Shown one piece after another: positions 25,568-37,046 of a stretch of 64,000 nucleotides of DNA. A model generated the notes under the pieces. The model was not told where the DNA came from, did no database searches, and saw only the letters and a list, made by a program, of their open reading frames with translations. Positions within the stretch are counted from its first letter, which is position 1; every line of letters starts with the position of its first letter. This DNA is from Mycolicibacterium novocastrense. GTDB taxonomy: Bacteria; Actinomycetota; Actinomycetes; Mycobacteriales; Mycobacteriaceae. The DNA lies in assembly GCF_001570485.1 (NCBI RefSeq), contig NZ_BCTA01000069.1, positions 186,001 through 250,000 of the forward strand, given 5' to 3'. The position numbers were made by a program, and so were the translations under genes.

Positions 25568-26776
25568 TCAGTCGCGCAGCGCCCGTCCGACCGTCGCGAC
25601 CATCGCGTCGACCGCGAACTTCGGCTTGACGTTCACGGTCAGCGCCTCGCGGCACTCCAGCACGGCTTCGATGCAGCGCAACAGCTTGTCCGGCGGCGCA
25701 TGCGCGGCAAGCCTGGCGATCTCCTCGGCCATATCGGGGTGGTTGTGCGCAACGTCGCCCGCGTCGGACGCCACCAGGAGCGCGTCGCGGAAGTACGTCG
25801 CCAGATCGATCAACGCGCGGTCCAAAGAATCACGCGACGCGCGGGTCTTGCGCGACTTCTGCCGTCGCTCAAGGGCACTCAAGGCGCCCGCCGCTCCGCG
25901 CAGCGAACCGGCCGTCCCTTTTCCGGTGCCACCCGCACCGAGCGCGGTGCGCAGTTCCTCGGTCTCGGCCTCGCTGCGATCCACCGTCAGCGCCAGAGCC
26001 TCGTCTTCGGCCGTCTTCACCAACTCCTCGGCGGCGGCGTAGGCGCGCGACGGCGTCGCAGCGTCCCGCGCCAGACCCAACGCCCGCTTTCGACGCTCGC
26101 GTGCCGACTCGTCGGTGGCCAGCCGCCGGGCCCGCCCGACATGGCCGCCGCTGACCGAAGCCGCCCACCGCGCATCGGCCTCCGGGAGCCCGTCGCTGTC
26201 CATCAGGACCTCCGCGATTGCATCCACGGTCGGGGTCACCAACGCCACGTGCCGGCAGCGCGAGCGCAGCGTGATGGCGATGTCCTCGGGATCCACCGAG
26301 GGCGCGCACAGCAGGAAAACCGTCGACGGCGGCGGCTCCTCGACCACCTTGAGCAGGGCGTTCGCGGCTCCCTCCGTCAGCCGGTCGGCATCCTCGATCA
26401 ACACGACCTGCCAGCGCCCGGTGCCCGGCCGCCGCGAGGCGATCTGAACGATCGTGCGCATATCGTCGACGCCGATCGACAGCCCCTCGGGGATGATCCG
26501 GCGCACGTCGGCGTGGGTGCCGGCCATCGTCGTCGTGCAGGCCCGGCATTCACCGCACCCGGGCACACCGTCGGAGGTGCACTGCAGCGCCGCGGCGAAG
26601 CACAGCGCCGCCACCGACCGGCCCGAGCCCGGAGGGCCCGTGATCAGCCACGCATGTGTCATGGATCCGATGACCGCACCGCTATGAGCCGCGTCACCAC
26701 GTGCGGCGCGCGCCGCGGCGACCAACTCGGCCTCAACAGCGTGCTGGCCCACCAGACGCGAGAAAACACCGCCCAT
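25568..26776 (-). CDS. holB: DNA polymerase III subunit delta'
   Basis: Clamp-loader subunit of the replicative polymerase. The ATG at 26776 gives 402 residues; upstream in-frame sequence is not protein-like. The N-terminus MGGVFSRLVGQ is typical. The Walker A-like GPPGSGRS is at about residue 47, a zinc-binding cysteine cluster (CGECRAC with an upstream Cys) follows, and SRC is present at ITLRSRC. The gene is transcribed toward the tRNA-Thr gene and is divergent from the adenylate cyclase gene. Matches Rv3644c. Confidence 0.93.
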   Translation of the reverse strand: MGGVFSRLVGQHAVEAELVAAARAARGDAAHSGAVIGSMTHAWLITGPPGSGRSVAALCFAAALQCTSDGVPGCGECRACTTTMAGTHADVRRIIPEGLSIGVDDMRTIVQIASRRPGTGRWQVVLIEDADRLTEGAANALLKVVEEPPPSTVFLLCAPSVDPEDIAITLRSRCRHVALVTPTVDAIAEVLMDSDGLPEADARWAASVSGGHVGRARRLATDESARERRKRALGLARDAATPSRAYAAAEELVKTAEDEALALTVDRSEAETEELRTALGAGGTGKGTAGSLRGAAGALSALERRQKSRKTRASRDSLDRALIDLATYFRDALLVASDAGDVAHNHPDMAEEIARLAAHAPPDKLLRCIEAVLECREALTVNVKPKFAVDAMVATVGRALRD

Positions 26777-26864
26777 CGGAGATAACAGTAGTGCTGCGAA
26801 CCGACACGTCCGTCTCACAGCACCCGTACCCGTCGCCGATGCCCGATACGGTTGACGCGTGGCC

Positions 26865-28469
26865 ATGGCAGAACGACCGATCGGGCGAATCAGCGCATTC
26901 GTCCGATGGGCCGCGCGCACTCCGTGGCCGGTGTTCACGCTGGGCATGGTGCAGGCCGACATCATCGGCGCGCTGCTGGTCCTGAGCTTCCTGAGATTCG
27001 GCCTGCCGCCCGAGGACCGCATCCAGCTGCAGGATCTGCCCGCCTTCAACCTGGCGGTCTTCCTCGGCTTCTTGTTCGTGTCGTTCACGATTGCGGCGTA
27101 CTGGAGCCTGCGGCTGCTGATCCCGGTCATGCGCTGGCAGCGCCGCGACATGCTGTTGGGCGACCGGGACCCGGCCGACACCGAGGTGGCACGCACCCGC
27201 GCGTTGAAGATGCCGTTCTACCGGTCGGTGATCAACGTCGCGAACTGGATCCTGGGATCGGTGGTGTTCATCGTCGCGAGCTGGCCGGTGGCCAGCAAGT
27301 CGGCGCCGGTGGTGGCCGTCGCCACGGGGCTGGGCGCCACCGCGACCGCGATCATCGGCTACCTGCAGTCCGAACGGGTGCTGCGGCCGGTCGCGGTCGC
27401 CGCCCTGCGCGGCGGCGTGCCGGAGAACTTCCGCGCGCCGGGCGTCATCGCGCGTCAGGTGATGACGTGGGTGCTGTCCACCGCGGTCCCGATCATCGCG
27501 ATCGTGCTGGCCGTGGTCGCCAGCAAGTTCGAGATCCTCACCGCTCCCGCCGACCGGCTGACCACCCCGATCCTGATCCTGTCGATCTCCGCGCTGGTGG
27601 TGGGCCTGGCGGGCACCGTGCTGGTGGCGATGTCGATCGCCGACCCCCTGCGCCAGCTGCGCTGGGCGCTCGGCGAGGTGCAGCGGGGCAACTACAACGC
27701 CCACATGCAGATCTACGACGCCAGCGAGCTGGGCCTGCTGCAGGCCGGCTTCAACGACATGGTGCGCGACCTGGCCGAACGGCAGCGCCTGCGCGACCTG
27801 TTCGGCCGCTACGTCGGCGAGGACGTGGCCCGGCGCGCGCTGGAACGCGGCACCGAACTCGGGGGGCAGGAACGCGACGTCGCGGTGCTGTTCGTCGACC
27901 TGGTGGGCTCGACGCAACTGGCCGCGACCATCCCGGCCGCCGAGGTCGTCAACCTGCTCAACGACTTCTTCCGTGTGGTGGTCGACACGGTGAACCGGCA
28001 CGGCGGCTTCGTCAACAAGTTCCAGGGCGATGCGGCGCTGGCCATCTTCGGCGCACCGATCGAGCACCCCGACGCGTGCGGCGGTGCGCTGGCGGCCTCG
28101 CGGGAACTGCACGACGAGCTGATCGAGGTGCTGGGCCAGACGGAGTTCGGTATCGGCGTTTCGGCAGGCCGGGCGATCGCCGGGCACATCGGCGCCCAGG
28201 CCCGCTTCGAGTACACCGTGATCGGCGACCCGGTCAACGAAGCGGCACGGCTGACCGAGCTGGCCAAGCTGGAGGAGGGCCACGTCCTGGCCTCGGCAAT
28301 CGCGGTCAGCGGGGCTCTGGACGCCGAAGCGCTGTGCTGGGACGTCGGCGAGATCGTCGAACTGCGGGGCCGCGTCGCCCCGACGCAGTTGGCGCGCCCG
28401 CTGAACCTGCTGGCCTCACCCGAGCGGGCCGACAGCCAGCCTCAGGTGATGTCCGAAGAATCACGCTGA
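26865..28469 (+). CDS. Membrane-bound class III adenylate cyclase with HAMP domain
   Basis: Makes cAMP from ATP. From the ATG at 26865 the protein has 534 residues; GTG at 26859 adds two. Six membrane segments occupy about residues 20-255, then a HAMP domain (about 255-310, DPLRQLRWALGEVQRGNY), then the cyclase domain (about 340-500). The metal Asp residues are in LFVDLVGS and FQGDAALAIFG, the Lys and Asp for adenine in NKFQGD and VIGDPVN, and the Asn/Arg pair in NEAARL. It resembles Rv3645. It probably supplies cAMP for the CRP encoded 23 kb downstream. Confidence 0.92.
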   Translation: MAERPIGRISAFVRWAARTPWPVFTLGMVQADIIGALLVLSFLRFGLPPEDRIQLQDLPAFNLAVFLGFLFVSFTIAAYWSLRLLIPVMRWQRRDMLLGDRDPADTEVARTRALKMPFYRSVINVANWILGSVVFIVASWPVASKSAPVVAVATGLGATATAIIGYLQSERVLRPVAVAALRGGVPENFRAPGVIARQVMTWVLSTAVPIIAIVLAVVASKFEILTAPADRLTTPILILSISALVVGLAGTVLVAMSIADPLRQLRWALGEVQRGNYNAHMQIYDASELGLLQAGFNDMVRDLAERQRLRDLFGRYVGEDVARRALERGTELGGQERDVAVLFVDLVGSTQLAATIPAAEVVNLLNDFFRVVVDTVNRHGGFVNKFQGDAALAIFGAPIEHPDACGGALAASRELHDELIEVLGQTEFGIGVSAGRAIAGHIGAQARFEYTVIGDPVNEAARLTELAKLEEGHVLASAIAVSGALDAEALCWDVGEIVELRGRVAPTQLARPLNLLASPERADSQPQVMSEESR

Positions 28470-28489
28470 GCGGATCCGTCCGCCACGCC

Positions 28490-31297
<2,808 letters not shown>

Positions 31298-31432
31298 CTT
31301 TTACTTACGCTCCACTTCTTCGGTCGCCTACAGCGCAGAATTCCGCATCCGGCGGCGAATCAACCCTGTCGGCAACTGACAATTTCGCACCCCGCGCGAA
31401 CCGACGCAAACTGACCCCCCTCGCTGCGGCCC

Positions 31433-32023
31433 TCAGACCCTCGGCCAATCCTGGAACGCCTCCACACTTCCCGGAGGTTCCCCCACGTTCTCTACCAGGC
31501 GCGATAGCCGGCGTCGGCCGCTGATCCGCAGAGCCGGCCGCGACCCGCGGGTACCGATCAACGTCGGGGCGATTCCCACCCGCATCATCGCCGACGCCAG
31601 CGGCGAATGCGTGTCCGGCGCGTGCGGGTCCAGCCCGAGCAGATAGCGGTCGGCTTCGGGTGTGCCCGCGGCCAGCGTCCAGGCCCGAAGCTCGCGCGGC
31701 CCGGGCAGCCAGTTCGGCGGGACGGTCTTCACAGCGCCCCGGGTCCAACCCGCCGCGATCTCGACCAGTCGGACGTCGACCGCCGTGCGCACCAGCGGGG
31801 TGTTCTCCTCGGTGCGGGCGATCTCCGGTTCCAGACCGGCCTCGACGATCATCTCGGCGAGCCCCTCGGCCCGCCACTGACGGTCGACGACGACCGACAG
31901 CCGCGCACCCTGCTCGGCGCCCGAACCCACCAGGACCACCTGGCCAGGTCCGGCGAGCAGCCCGGTGAGGTCGGCCACCGCGGGGGGCACCGACTCCGCC
32001 GAGAAGAACGACAGCTGGCTCAC
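31433..32023 (-). CDS. Conserved mycobacterial protein of unknown function (Rv3647c-like)
   Basis: 196 residues, GTG at 32023. No signal peptide or membrane segment. The sequence has a mixed alpha/beta pattern with a conserved-looking core TEENTPLVRTAVDVRLVEIAAGWTRG and WLPGPRELRAW, which I cannot tie to a catalytic family. It is 135 bases upstream of topA on the same strand and 130 bases after cspA, matching the Rv3646c-Rv3648c order. Confidence 0.75.
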   Translation of the reverse strand: MSQLSFFSAESVPPAVADLTGLLAGPGQVVLVGSGAEQGARLSVVVDRQWRAEGLAEMIVEAGLEPEIARTEENTPLVRTAVDVRLVEIAAGWTRGAVKTVPPNWLPGPRELRAWTLAAGTPEADRYLLGLDPHAPDTHSPLASAMMRVGIAPTLIGTRGSRPALRISGRRRLSRLVENVGEPPGSVEAFQDWPRV

Positions 32024-32089
32024 AAATCGACAGTAGGCCAGATATCGGCCTCAGCCGTGGCGGCCGTGCCGTAGCGCGCCGGAATAGCG

Positions 32090-32130
32090 AACACCCCGCG
32101 GCGGCCGGTTCTCGACGCTCGCGGGGTGTT
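32090..32130 (-). terminator. Terminator hairpin after cspA
   Basis: AACACCCCGCG (32090-32100) and CGCGGGGTGTT (32120-32130) are perfect 11-base complementary arms with a 19-base loop, beginning 24 bases after the cspA stop. There is no long U tract, as is common for mycobacterial terminators. It would end the cspA message before the Rv3647c-like gene. Confidence 0.75.
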
Positions 32131-32153
32131 GCCTTTCGATCGTGCTGGTCGCG

Positions 32154-32357
32154 CTAGACGGCCCGAACACCGGTGGCCTGCGGCCCCTTGGGGCTCTGGC
32201 CAACCTCGAACTCGACCTTCTGGTTCTCCTCCAGGGTGCGGAAGCCGCTGCCCTGAATCTCCGTGTAGTGGACAAAAACGTCAGCGGAGCCGTCCTCCGG
32301 GGCGATGAAGCCGAAGCCCTTCTCCGCGTTGAACCACTTCACAGTTCCCTGTGGCAT
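32154..32357 (-). CDS. cspA: Cold-shock protein CspA (nucleic acid chaperone)
   Basis: 67 residues, ATG at 32357, with AGGAAACAACAGGAA just before it. Both RNA-binding motifs are intact: KWFNAEKGFGFI (RNP1) and DVFVHY (RNP2). The longer open frame upstream is not part of the protein. The 277 bases up to the divergent helicase gene form a long leader plus promoters, which is usual for cold-shock genes. Same as Rv3648c. Confidence 0.96.
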   Translation of the reverse strand: MPQGTVKWFNAEKGFGFIAPEDGSADVFVHYTEIQGSGFRTLEENQKVEFEVGQSPKGPQATGVRAV

Positions 32358-32634
32358 TTCCTGTTGTTTCCTTCTCTTTTTCACCGGGTGCGGTCCACCG
32401 TGTTTCGGTACACCGGGCCCGTTCCGACCGCTCTCCTTCGTGGAAGCTCGGAACTCAACCCGACCTACAACCCTCGCAGGAACCGCGATCGCAACGTCGT
32501 TCCTGCGAGTGCTGATACACGAACACAGAAGCTGCGACCGCGATAAGTCAATCACGTTCATGGCTGCGGCGACAGTCTCGGCGTTTCAAATGGGGAACAA
32601 TTCGCCTGACGGGGTGTACCGGGAAGGATGATCG

Positions 32635-34962
32635 ATGGCTGATTTCGGCCGCGAGCTGCTCGCGTGCGCGGTCGAAGGCACGGTCGCCGGTGGCCCGAAT
32701 CCGCTGCGCCACGTGGCCGATATTCCACCGCGGCGGGGCCGCCCGATGAGATGGCCGTGCTGGGCCGATCCAGATGTGGTGCGAGCGTTCGTTGATCGGG
32801 GGATCGAGGCCCCGTGGTCACATCAACTCGCCGCCGCCGAACTCGCCCACGGTGGGCGCCATGTGGTGCTGTGCACCGGCACGGCGTCAGGCAAGTCGCT
32901 TGCCTATCAGTTGCCGATATTGACAGACCTGAAGGCGAATCCGCGGTCGCGGGCGCTGTATCTGTCACCGACCAAGGCTCTCGGCCATGACCAACTGCGA
33001 TCGGCGGTGGCGTTGACCGAGGCGCTGGGGCTCTCAGACGTCGCGCCGTGCGCCTACGACGGCGACAGTCACAGCGACGTGCGACGGTTCGCGCGGGAAC
33101 GGTCGCGCTGGATCTTCTCCAACCCCGACATGATCCATCTGTCACTGCTGCGCAACCACGCCCGCTGGGCCGTGTTCCTGCGCAACCTGAGATACATCGT
33201 CGTCGACGAATGCCATTACTATCGCGGCATTTTTGGCTCGAACGTGGCTCTGGTGTTGCGCCGGTTGTTGCGGCTGTGCGCCCGATACTCGCCCGGCGAT
33301 GGCGTGCCCACCGTGATCTTCGCCAGCGCCACGACGGCCTCGCCGGCGCAGACCGCCTCGGAGTTGATCGGCCAAACGGTCGCCGAGGTCACCGAGGACG
33401 GGTCGCCGCAGGGCGCCCGCACCGTGGCGCTGTGGGAGCCTCCGCTGCTCGACGACCTGGTGGGTGAAAACGGGGCTCCGGTAAGGCGTTCGGCGGGAGC
33501 CGAAGCGGCCAGCGTGATGGCCGATCTGGTCGCCGAGGGTGCCCGGATGCTGACGTTCGTGCGGTCACGGCGAGGTGCCGAGTTGACCGCATTGGGGGCA
33601 CGTGCCCGATTGGCCGAAAAGGCACCCGATCTCGCCGATCGGGTGGCTTCGTACCGCGCCGGTTATCTGTCCGAAGACCGCCGCGCGCTCGAACGCGCGC
33701 TCGCCGACGGCGACCTGCGGGGGCTGGCGACAACGAACGCGTTGGAATTGGGAGTCGACATCGCCGGTCTGGACGCCGTTGTGCTCGCCGGGTTTCCGGG
33801 CACCGTGACGTCGTTCTGGCAACAGGCGGGCCGATCGGGGCGGCGGGGCCAAGGCGCGTTGATCGTGTTGATCGCCCGTGACGATCCGCTCGACACCTAC
33901 CTGGTGCATCACCCGTCGGCGCTGCTGGACAAGCCGATCGAGCGCGTCGTCATCGATCCGACCAACCCGTATGTGCTTGGCCCCCAACTGCTTTGTGCGG
34001 CCGCCGAGCTTCCGCTCACCGATGCCGAGGTGAGGATGTGGAACGCCGAGGACGTTGCCGGCGCGCTCGTCGACGACGGACTGCTGCGGCGACGGGCCAA
34101 CGGGTACTTCCCCACCCCCGGCATGGATCCGCATCCGGCTGTGGACATCCGGGGATCGTCCGGCGGTCAGATCGCGATCCTGGAGGCCGGCACGGGACGG
34201 ATGCTCGGCAGCACCGGGGCGGGCCAGGCGCCGGCTTCGGTCCACCCGGGAGCGGTGTATCTGCACCAGGGCGAGACCTATGTCGTCGACTCACTCGACT
34301 TCGAAGACGGCGTGGCTTTCGTGCACGCCGACGATCCTGGTTACACCACCTCGGCCCGCGAGATCACCGACATCTCGGTCACCGGACACGGTGAGCGAAA
34401 GATGTTCGGCCCGGTCACCGTTGGGCTCGTCCCGGTATCGGTGAGCAATACGGTGACCGGTTATCTGCGCAGGCGCCTGACGGGCGAGGTGATCGACTTC
34501 GTCGAACTCGAGATGCCCACCCGCACACTGGAGACGACGGCCGTGATGTGCACGGTCACGCCAGAGGCGTTACAGCACAACGGCATCGATTTGCTGCGGG
34601 TCCCCGGTGCGCTTCATGCCGCAGAACACGCCGCGATCGGGCTGCTGCCGTTGGTCGCCAGCTGCGATCGTGGCGACATCGGCGGTGTGTCGACGGCGGT
34701 CGGACCCGTGCAGGGGCTGCCGACGATCTTCGTCTACGACGGCTACCCCGGCGGGGCGGGTTTCGCCGACCGCGGCTTTCACCGTCTCACCACGTGGTGG
34801 GCCGCTACCGCAGACGCGATCGAGGCGTGCGAATGTCCCGCGGGCTGCCCGTCGTGCGTGCAGTCGCCCAAGTGCGGCAACGGGAACGACCCGCTGGACA
34901 AGGAGGGTGCGGTGCGGGTGCTTCGGCTGGTGCTGCGCGAGATATCCGAACGCTCCGGGTGA
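32635..34962 (+). CDS. DEAH-like superfamily 2 helicase with DUF1998 (MrfA/YprA family)
   Basis: 775 residues, ATG at 32635 with GGGAAGGA upstream. Motif I is CTGTASGKSLAYQ, motif II reads DECH (VVDECHYYRG), motif III FASATTASP, motif VI QQAGRSGRRGQ. The C-terminal DUF1998 region ends in four cysteines (CECPAGCPSC ... PKCGNGN), a metal site seen in Bacillus MrfA. MrfA acts in repair of mitomycin C damage in Bacillus; the same role here is inference. Matches Rv3649 in length and position. Confidence 0.9.
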   Translation: MADFGRELLACAVEGTVAGGPNPLRHVADIPPRRGRPMRWPCWADPDVVRAFVDRGIEAPWSHQLAAAELAHGGRHVVLCTGTASGKSLAYQLPILTDLKANPRSRALYLSPTKALGHDQLRSAVALTEALGLSDVAPCAYDGDSHSDVRRFARERSRWIFSNPDMIHLSLLRNHARWAVFLRNLRYIVVDECHYYRGIFGSNVALVLRRLLRLCARYSPGDGVPTVIFASATTASPAQTASELIGQTVAEVTEDGSPQGARTVALWEPPLLDDLVGENGAPVRRSAGAEAASVMADLVAEGARMLTFVRSRRGAELTALGARARLAEKAPDLADRVASYRAGYLSEDRRALERALADGDLRGLATTNALELGVDIAGLDAVVLAGFPGTVTSFWQQAGRSGRRGQGALIVLIARDDPLDTYLVHHPSALLDKPIERVVIDPTNPYVLGPQLLCAAAELPLTDAEVRMWNAEDVAGALVDDGLLRRRANGYFPTPGMDPHPAVDIRGSSGGQIAILEAGTGRMLGSTGAGQAPASVHPGAVYLHQGETYVVDSLDFEDGVAFVHADDPGYTTSAREITDISVTGHGERKMFGPVTVGLVPVSVSNTVTGYLRRRLTGEVIDFVELEMPTRTLETTAVMCTVTPEALQHNGIDLLRVPGALHAAEHAAIGLLPLVASCDRGDIGGVSTAVGPVQGLPTIFVYDGYPGGAGFADRGFHRLTTWWAATADAIEACECPAGCPSCVQSPKCGNGNDPLDKEGAVRVLRLVLREISERSG

Positions 34963-35128
34963 GGGTCGTGGACCTGGACGATCGACCCCTCGACGATCGC
35001 CCGGCAATCTTCTGCGACCGGACCCTCGGGGCCCGATGCTGAGGAAAGCTACCGCCTCCGGTGAGGCCGTCGCAACCGTTGTCCCCAGCACACGCGATCG
35101 CGGCTACGCGCGCCGGTAGGGTAGCCCC

Positions 35129-36154
35129 ATGACCCACGACTGGCTGCTCGTGGAGACGCTGGGCAGCGAGCCCGCGGTGGTCGCGCAGGGCCGTCGAACA
35201 CAGAATTTGATCCCGATCGGTGCATTCCTGCGGCGGAATCCGCATCTGATGGCGGTCCAGACCGCGATCGGCGAGACGGTGCGCGCGCGTCAGGGCTTGA
35301 GCAGCATCACCCCGAAGAACGACCGTGTCATCCGCACCGAGGTCGTGCAGATGACCGACGGCCGGATCCACGGCGTACACGTCTGGATCGGGCCGCCCGA
35401 CATGGAACCGCCGGAGCGGCCGGTGCCCGGACCGCTGGTTTGGGACCTCGAGACCGGCATCGCCACGGCGACCCCGGAATCGCTGGCCAACAGCGGGTGG
35501 GAAGCGCCTCAGGAACCGACCCAGAACCGCACGTTCGCCGACGATCTGCCGATGCGTGAGCTCAACCCCAGCGAAGCCAAGGTGTTGACCATGGCGATCA
35601 AACGCGAGCCGGGCACCGCCTTCTGCAGCACCTGGGACGTCACCGACCACCGTGGCGAAGCGATCAGCGTCGGCTTCGTGACGCGGACGCTACTGGAATC
35701 CGACGACGACGGCCCGGACCGGCTGCTGTGCCGAGCGATGAACTGGCGCAGCGAACGGGAGCAAGAGGTGCAGCAACAGGATCGCCTCGCCCAGCGAATC
35801 CTCAACGGGCTGGCCCAACCTGGTGTGCACCGCGCCCTGGTGGACCCGACGAACTGGACCCTGTTGAAGTGGCTCGACGATCCGGCCCCGTTCTTCGACT
35901 GGCGGGTGAGCCTGGCCGGCGAACACGCGGTGCATCCCGACGACCGGGCCGAGATGGAGCGGATGGCCGTCGATTTCAGCACCGGCATCGCGTCCGGTGT
36001 GCTACGTATGACCGGCGTCGGTGGCCAGGAGTGGGAGCCGGTGCATGTGACGGTCAACCGCGTCGAACTCGACGACGACGTGTATGCCGCGCTCGCAACG
36101 CTGCGCCGCCCCAACGCCACCGAGATCGCCGAGGCCGGCCGACCCACTCCCTAG
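35129..36154 (+). CDS. PAS-like domain protein (Rv3651-like)
   Basis: 341 residues, ATG at 35129. No HTH, kinase or cyclase domain. The segments VHVWIGPPD, AFCSTWDVTDHRGEAISVGFVTRTL and VHPDDRAEMERMAVD ... GQEWEPVHVTVNRVEL read as successive PAS-like beta sheets; the last contains the HPDD motif seen in many PAS folds. The M. tuberculosis relative Rv3651 has a solved tandem PAS-like structure, from memory. Its ligand is unknown. The stop codon shares the palindrome CTAG with the convergent last tad gene. Confidence 0.75.
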   Translation: MTHDWLLVETLGSEPAVVAQGRRTQNLIPIGAFLRRNPHLMAVQTAIGETVRARQGLSSITPKNDRVIRTEVVQMTDGRIHGVHVWIGPPDMEPPERPVPGPLVWDLETGIATATPESLANSGWEAPQEPTQNRTFADDLPMRELNPSEAKVLTMAIKREPGTAFCSTWDVTDHRGEAISVGFVTRTLLESDDDGPDRLLCRAMNWRSEREQEVQQQDRLAQRILNGLAQPGVHRALVDPTNWTLLKWLDDPAPFFDWRVSLAGEHAVHPDDRAEMERMAVDFSTGIASGVLRMTGVGGQEWEPVHVTVNRVELDDDVYAALATLRRPNATEIAEAGRPTP

Positions 36155-36462
36155 GTGTTGACATCGGCTGGGCCCGCGCGGGCCACTGCACGCGCGGCGC
36201 CCACACCGAAGCGACCTAGTGTGACCGGAACCTCAACGGCGACAACGATATCCAGATCGTCGACTTCGCACGCCGCCATCTCGGCCCGCATGGCATCGGC
36301 GACCGCGGCCGCCCACGGGCAAGCTTGGCCACCGCCGGCGGCAACCCGGTGGGCGGCGGCCAACGCGCCCAGATCTGCGGCCGCCTGTGCGCGGTGTCGC
36401 GCGGTCACCACCACACCCAGGTAAGCGGCGCCGACGGTGACTGCCACCACGATCGCGATCAT
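36151..36462 (-). CDS. TadE-like secretion-neighbourhood protein (Rv3654c-like), start uncertain
   Basis: The frame encodes a hydrophobic helix (SATPIAAAMIAIVVAVTVGAAYLG) followed by HRAQAAADLGALAAAHRVA, the mark of the small protein that follows TadE in actinobacterial tad clusters. The only usual start codon in the right place is ATG 36462, which would remove the first part of the conserved helix; 14 codons upstream, where the protein should begin, there is GTT. From 36462 the product has 103 residues. A GTG at 36813 is in frame but would translate tadE out of frame. Minor pilin-like role assumed from context. Confidence 0.6.
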   Translation of the reverse strand: MIAIVVAVTVGAAYLGVVVTARHRAQAAADLGALAAAHRVAAGGGQACPWAAAVADAMRAEMAACEVDDLDIVVAVEVPVTLGRFGVGAARAVARAGPADVNT

Positions 36463-36493
36463 CGCGGCGGCGATCGGGGTGGCCGAACCCTGT

Positions 36494-36820
36494 TCAGCCC
36501 GAACCCGGTTCCACCGCCGCCACCGCCCGCGCCTCGATTCTGAACCCGGGCAGTATCGGCGACTGCGCGCTGACGGTGGAGACGATGAACTGTCCGTCGC
36601 GGCGGGTGACGACGGTGGCTCCCTCGGGTGCGAGGTCGCGTGCGGTAGCGCCACCGTCGTGGCCGCGGGCGGCAAGGCGTGCGGCCTCGCGCGCGGCGTC
36701 GACGCACCGGATGTGCATCGATACCGCCGTGAGCCCGCCCAGACACACAACGAGGACCGCGACCAGCGCCGCCACCGCGAACGCCGCTTCGACCGTGGCG
36801 CCGCCGCGCTCACCGGTTAG
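36494..36820 (-). CDS. TadE-family minor pilin-like protein, lacking a canonical start codon
   Basis: The conserved protein begins LTGERGGATVEAAFAVAALVAVLVV, a TadE-type N-terminus with Glu after the hydrophobic start, then VDAAREAARLAARG. About 108 residues to the stop at 36494. At the expected start, overlapping the Flp pilin stop, the codon is CTA (36820-36818), where TTG or GTG overlapping TGA would be expected. The nearest in-frame GTG (36775) cuts into the membrane helix. No ATG, GTG or TTG exists in frame upstream until inside the pilin gene. Confidence 0.65.
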   Translation of the reverse strand, partial: LTGERGGATVEAAFAVAALVAVLVVCLGGLTAVSMHIRCVDAAREAARLAARGHDGGATARDLAPEGATVVTRRDGQFIVSTVSAQSPILPGFRIEARAVAAVEPGSG

Positions 36821-37017
36821 ACGTTCGTGTTGAGCGCGCGGCTGATGATGTTGGTCAGCGCGCTGACGATCGAGTCGCCGGTGACGACCGTGTAGAGGAT
36901 CGCGCCGAACGCCGCGGCCGCGATCGTGCCGATCGCATACTCGACCGTCGACATTCCGTCGTCGGCCGCCACCAGCATCGCCAGCCGCGTATTGAGCGCT
37001 CGAATCCTGTTGCCCAT
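36817..37017 (-). CDS. Flp-type pilin (type IVb prepilin-like)
   Basis: 66 residues, ATG at 37017. A short leader ends in Gly before MSTVEYAIGTIAAAAFGAILYTVV, so cleavage by a prepilin peptidase after DDG would leave Glu at position +5, as in Flp pilins. The whole mature pilin is a single hydrophobic helix with a short polar tail (SRALNTNV). It is the pilin subunit of the tad cluster and corresponds to Rv3656c. No prepilin peptidase gene is seen in the window. Confidence 0.85.
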   Translation of the reverse strand: MGNRIRALNTRLAMLVAADDGMSTVEYAIGTIAAAAFGAILYTVVTGDSIVSALTNIISRALNTNV

Positions 37018-37046
37018 CCTCACCTTTTCTCCCCACTCGTTGTCCT

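Noticed and set aside
25446..25655. Minus-strand open frame ending in SSVGRAAHS
   Set aside because: It is made of tRNA-Thr and its flank; the stretch reads the tRNA itself, and there is no coding character.
36466..36813. GTG start at 36813 for the Rv3654c-like gene (220 residues)
   Set aside because: It would translate tadE in the wrong frame and give an Arg/Ser-rich stretch before the real protein.
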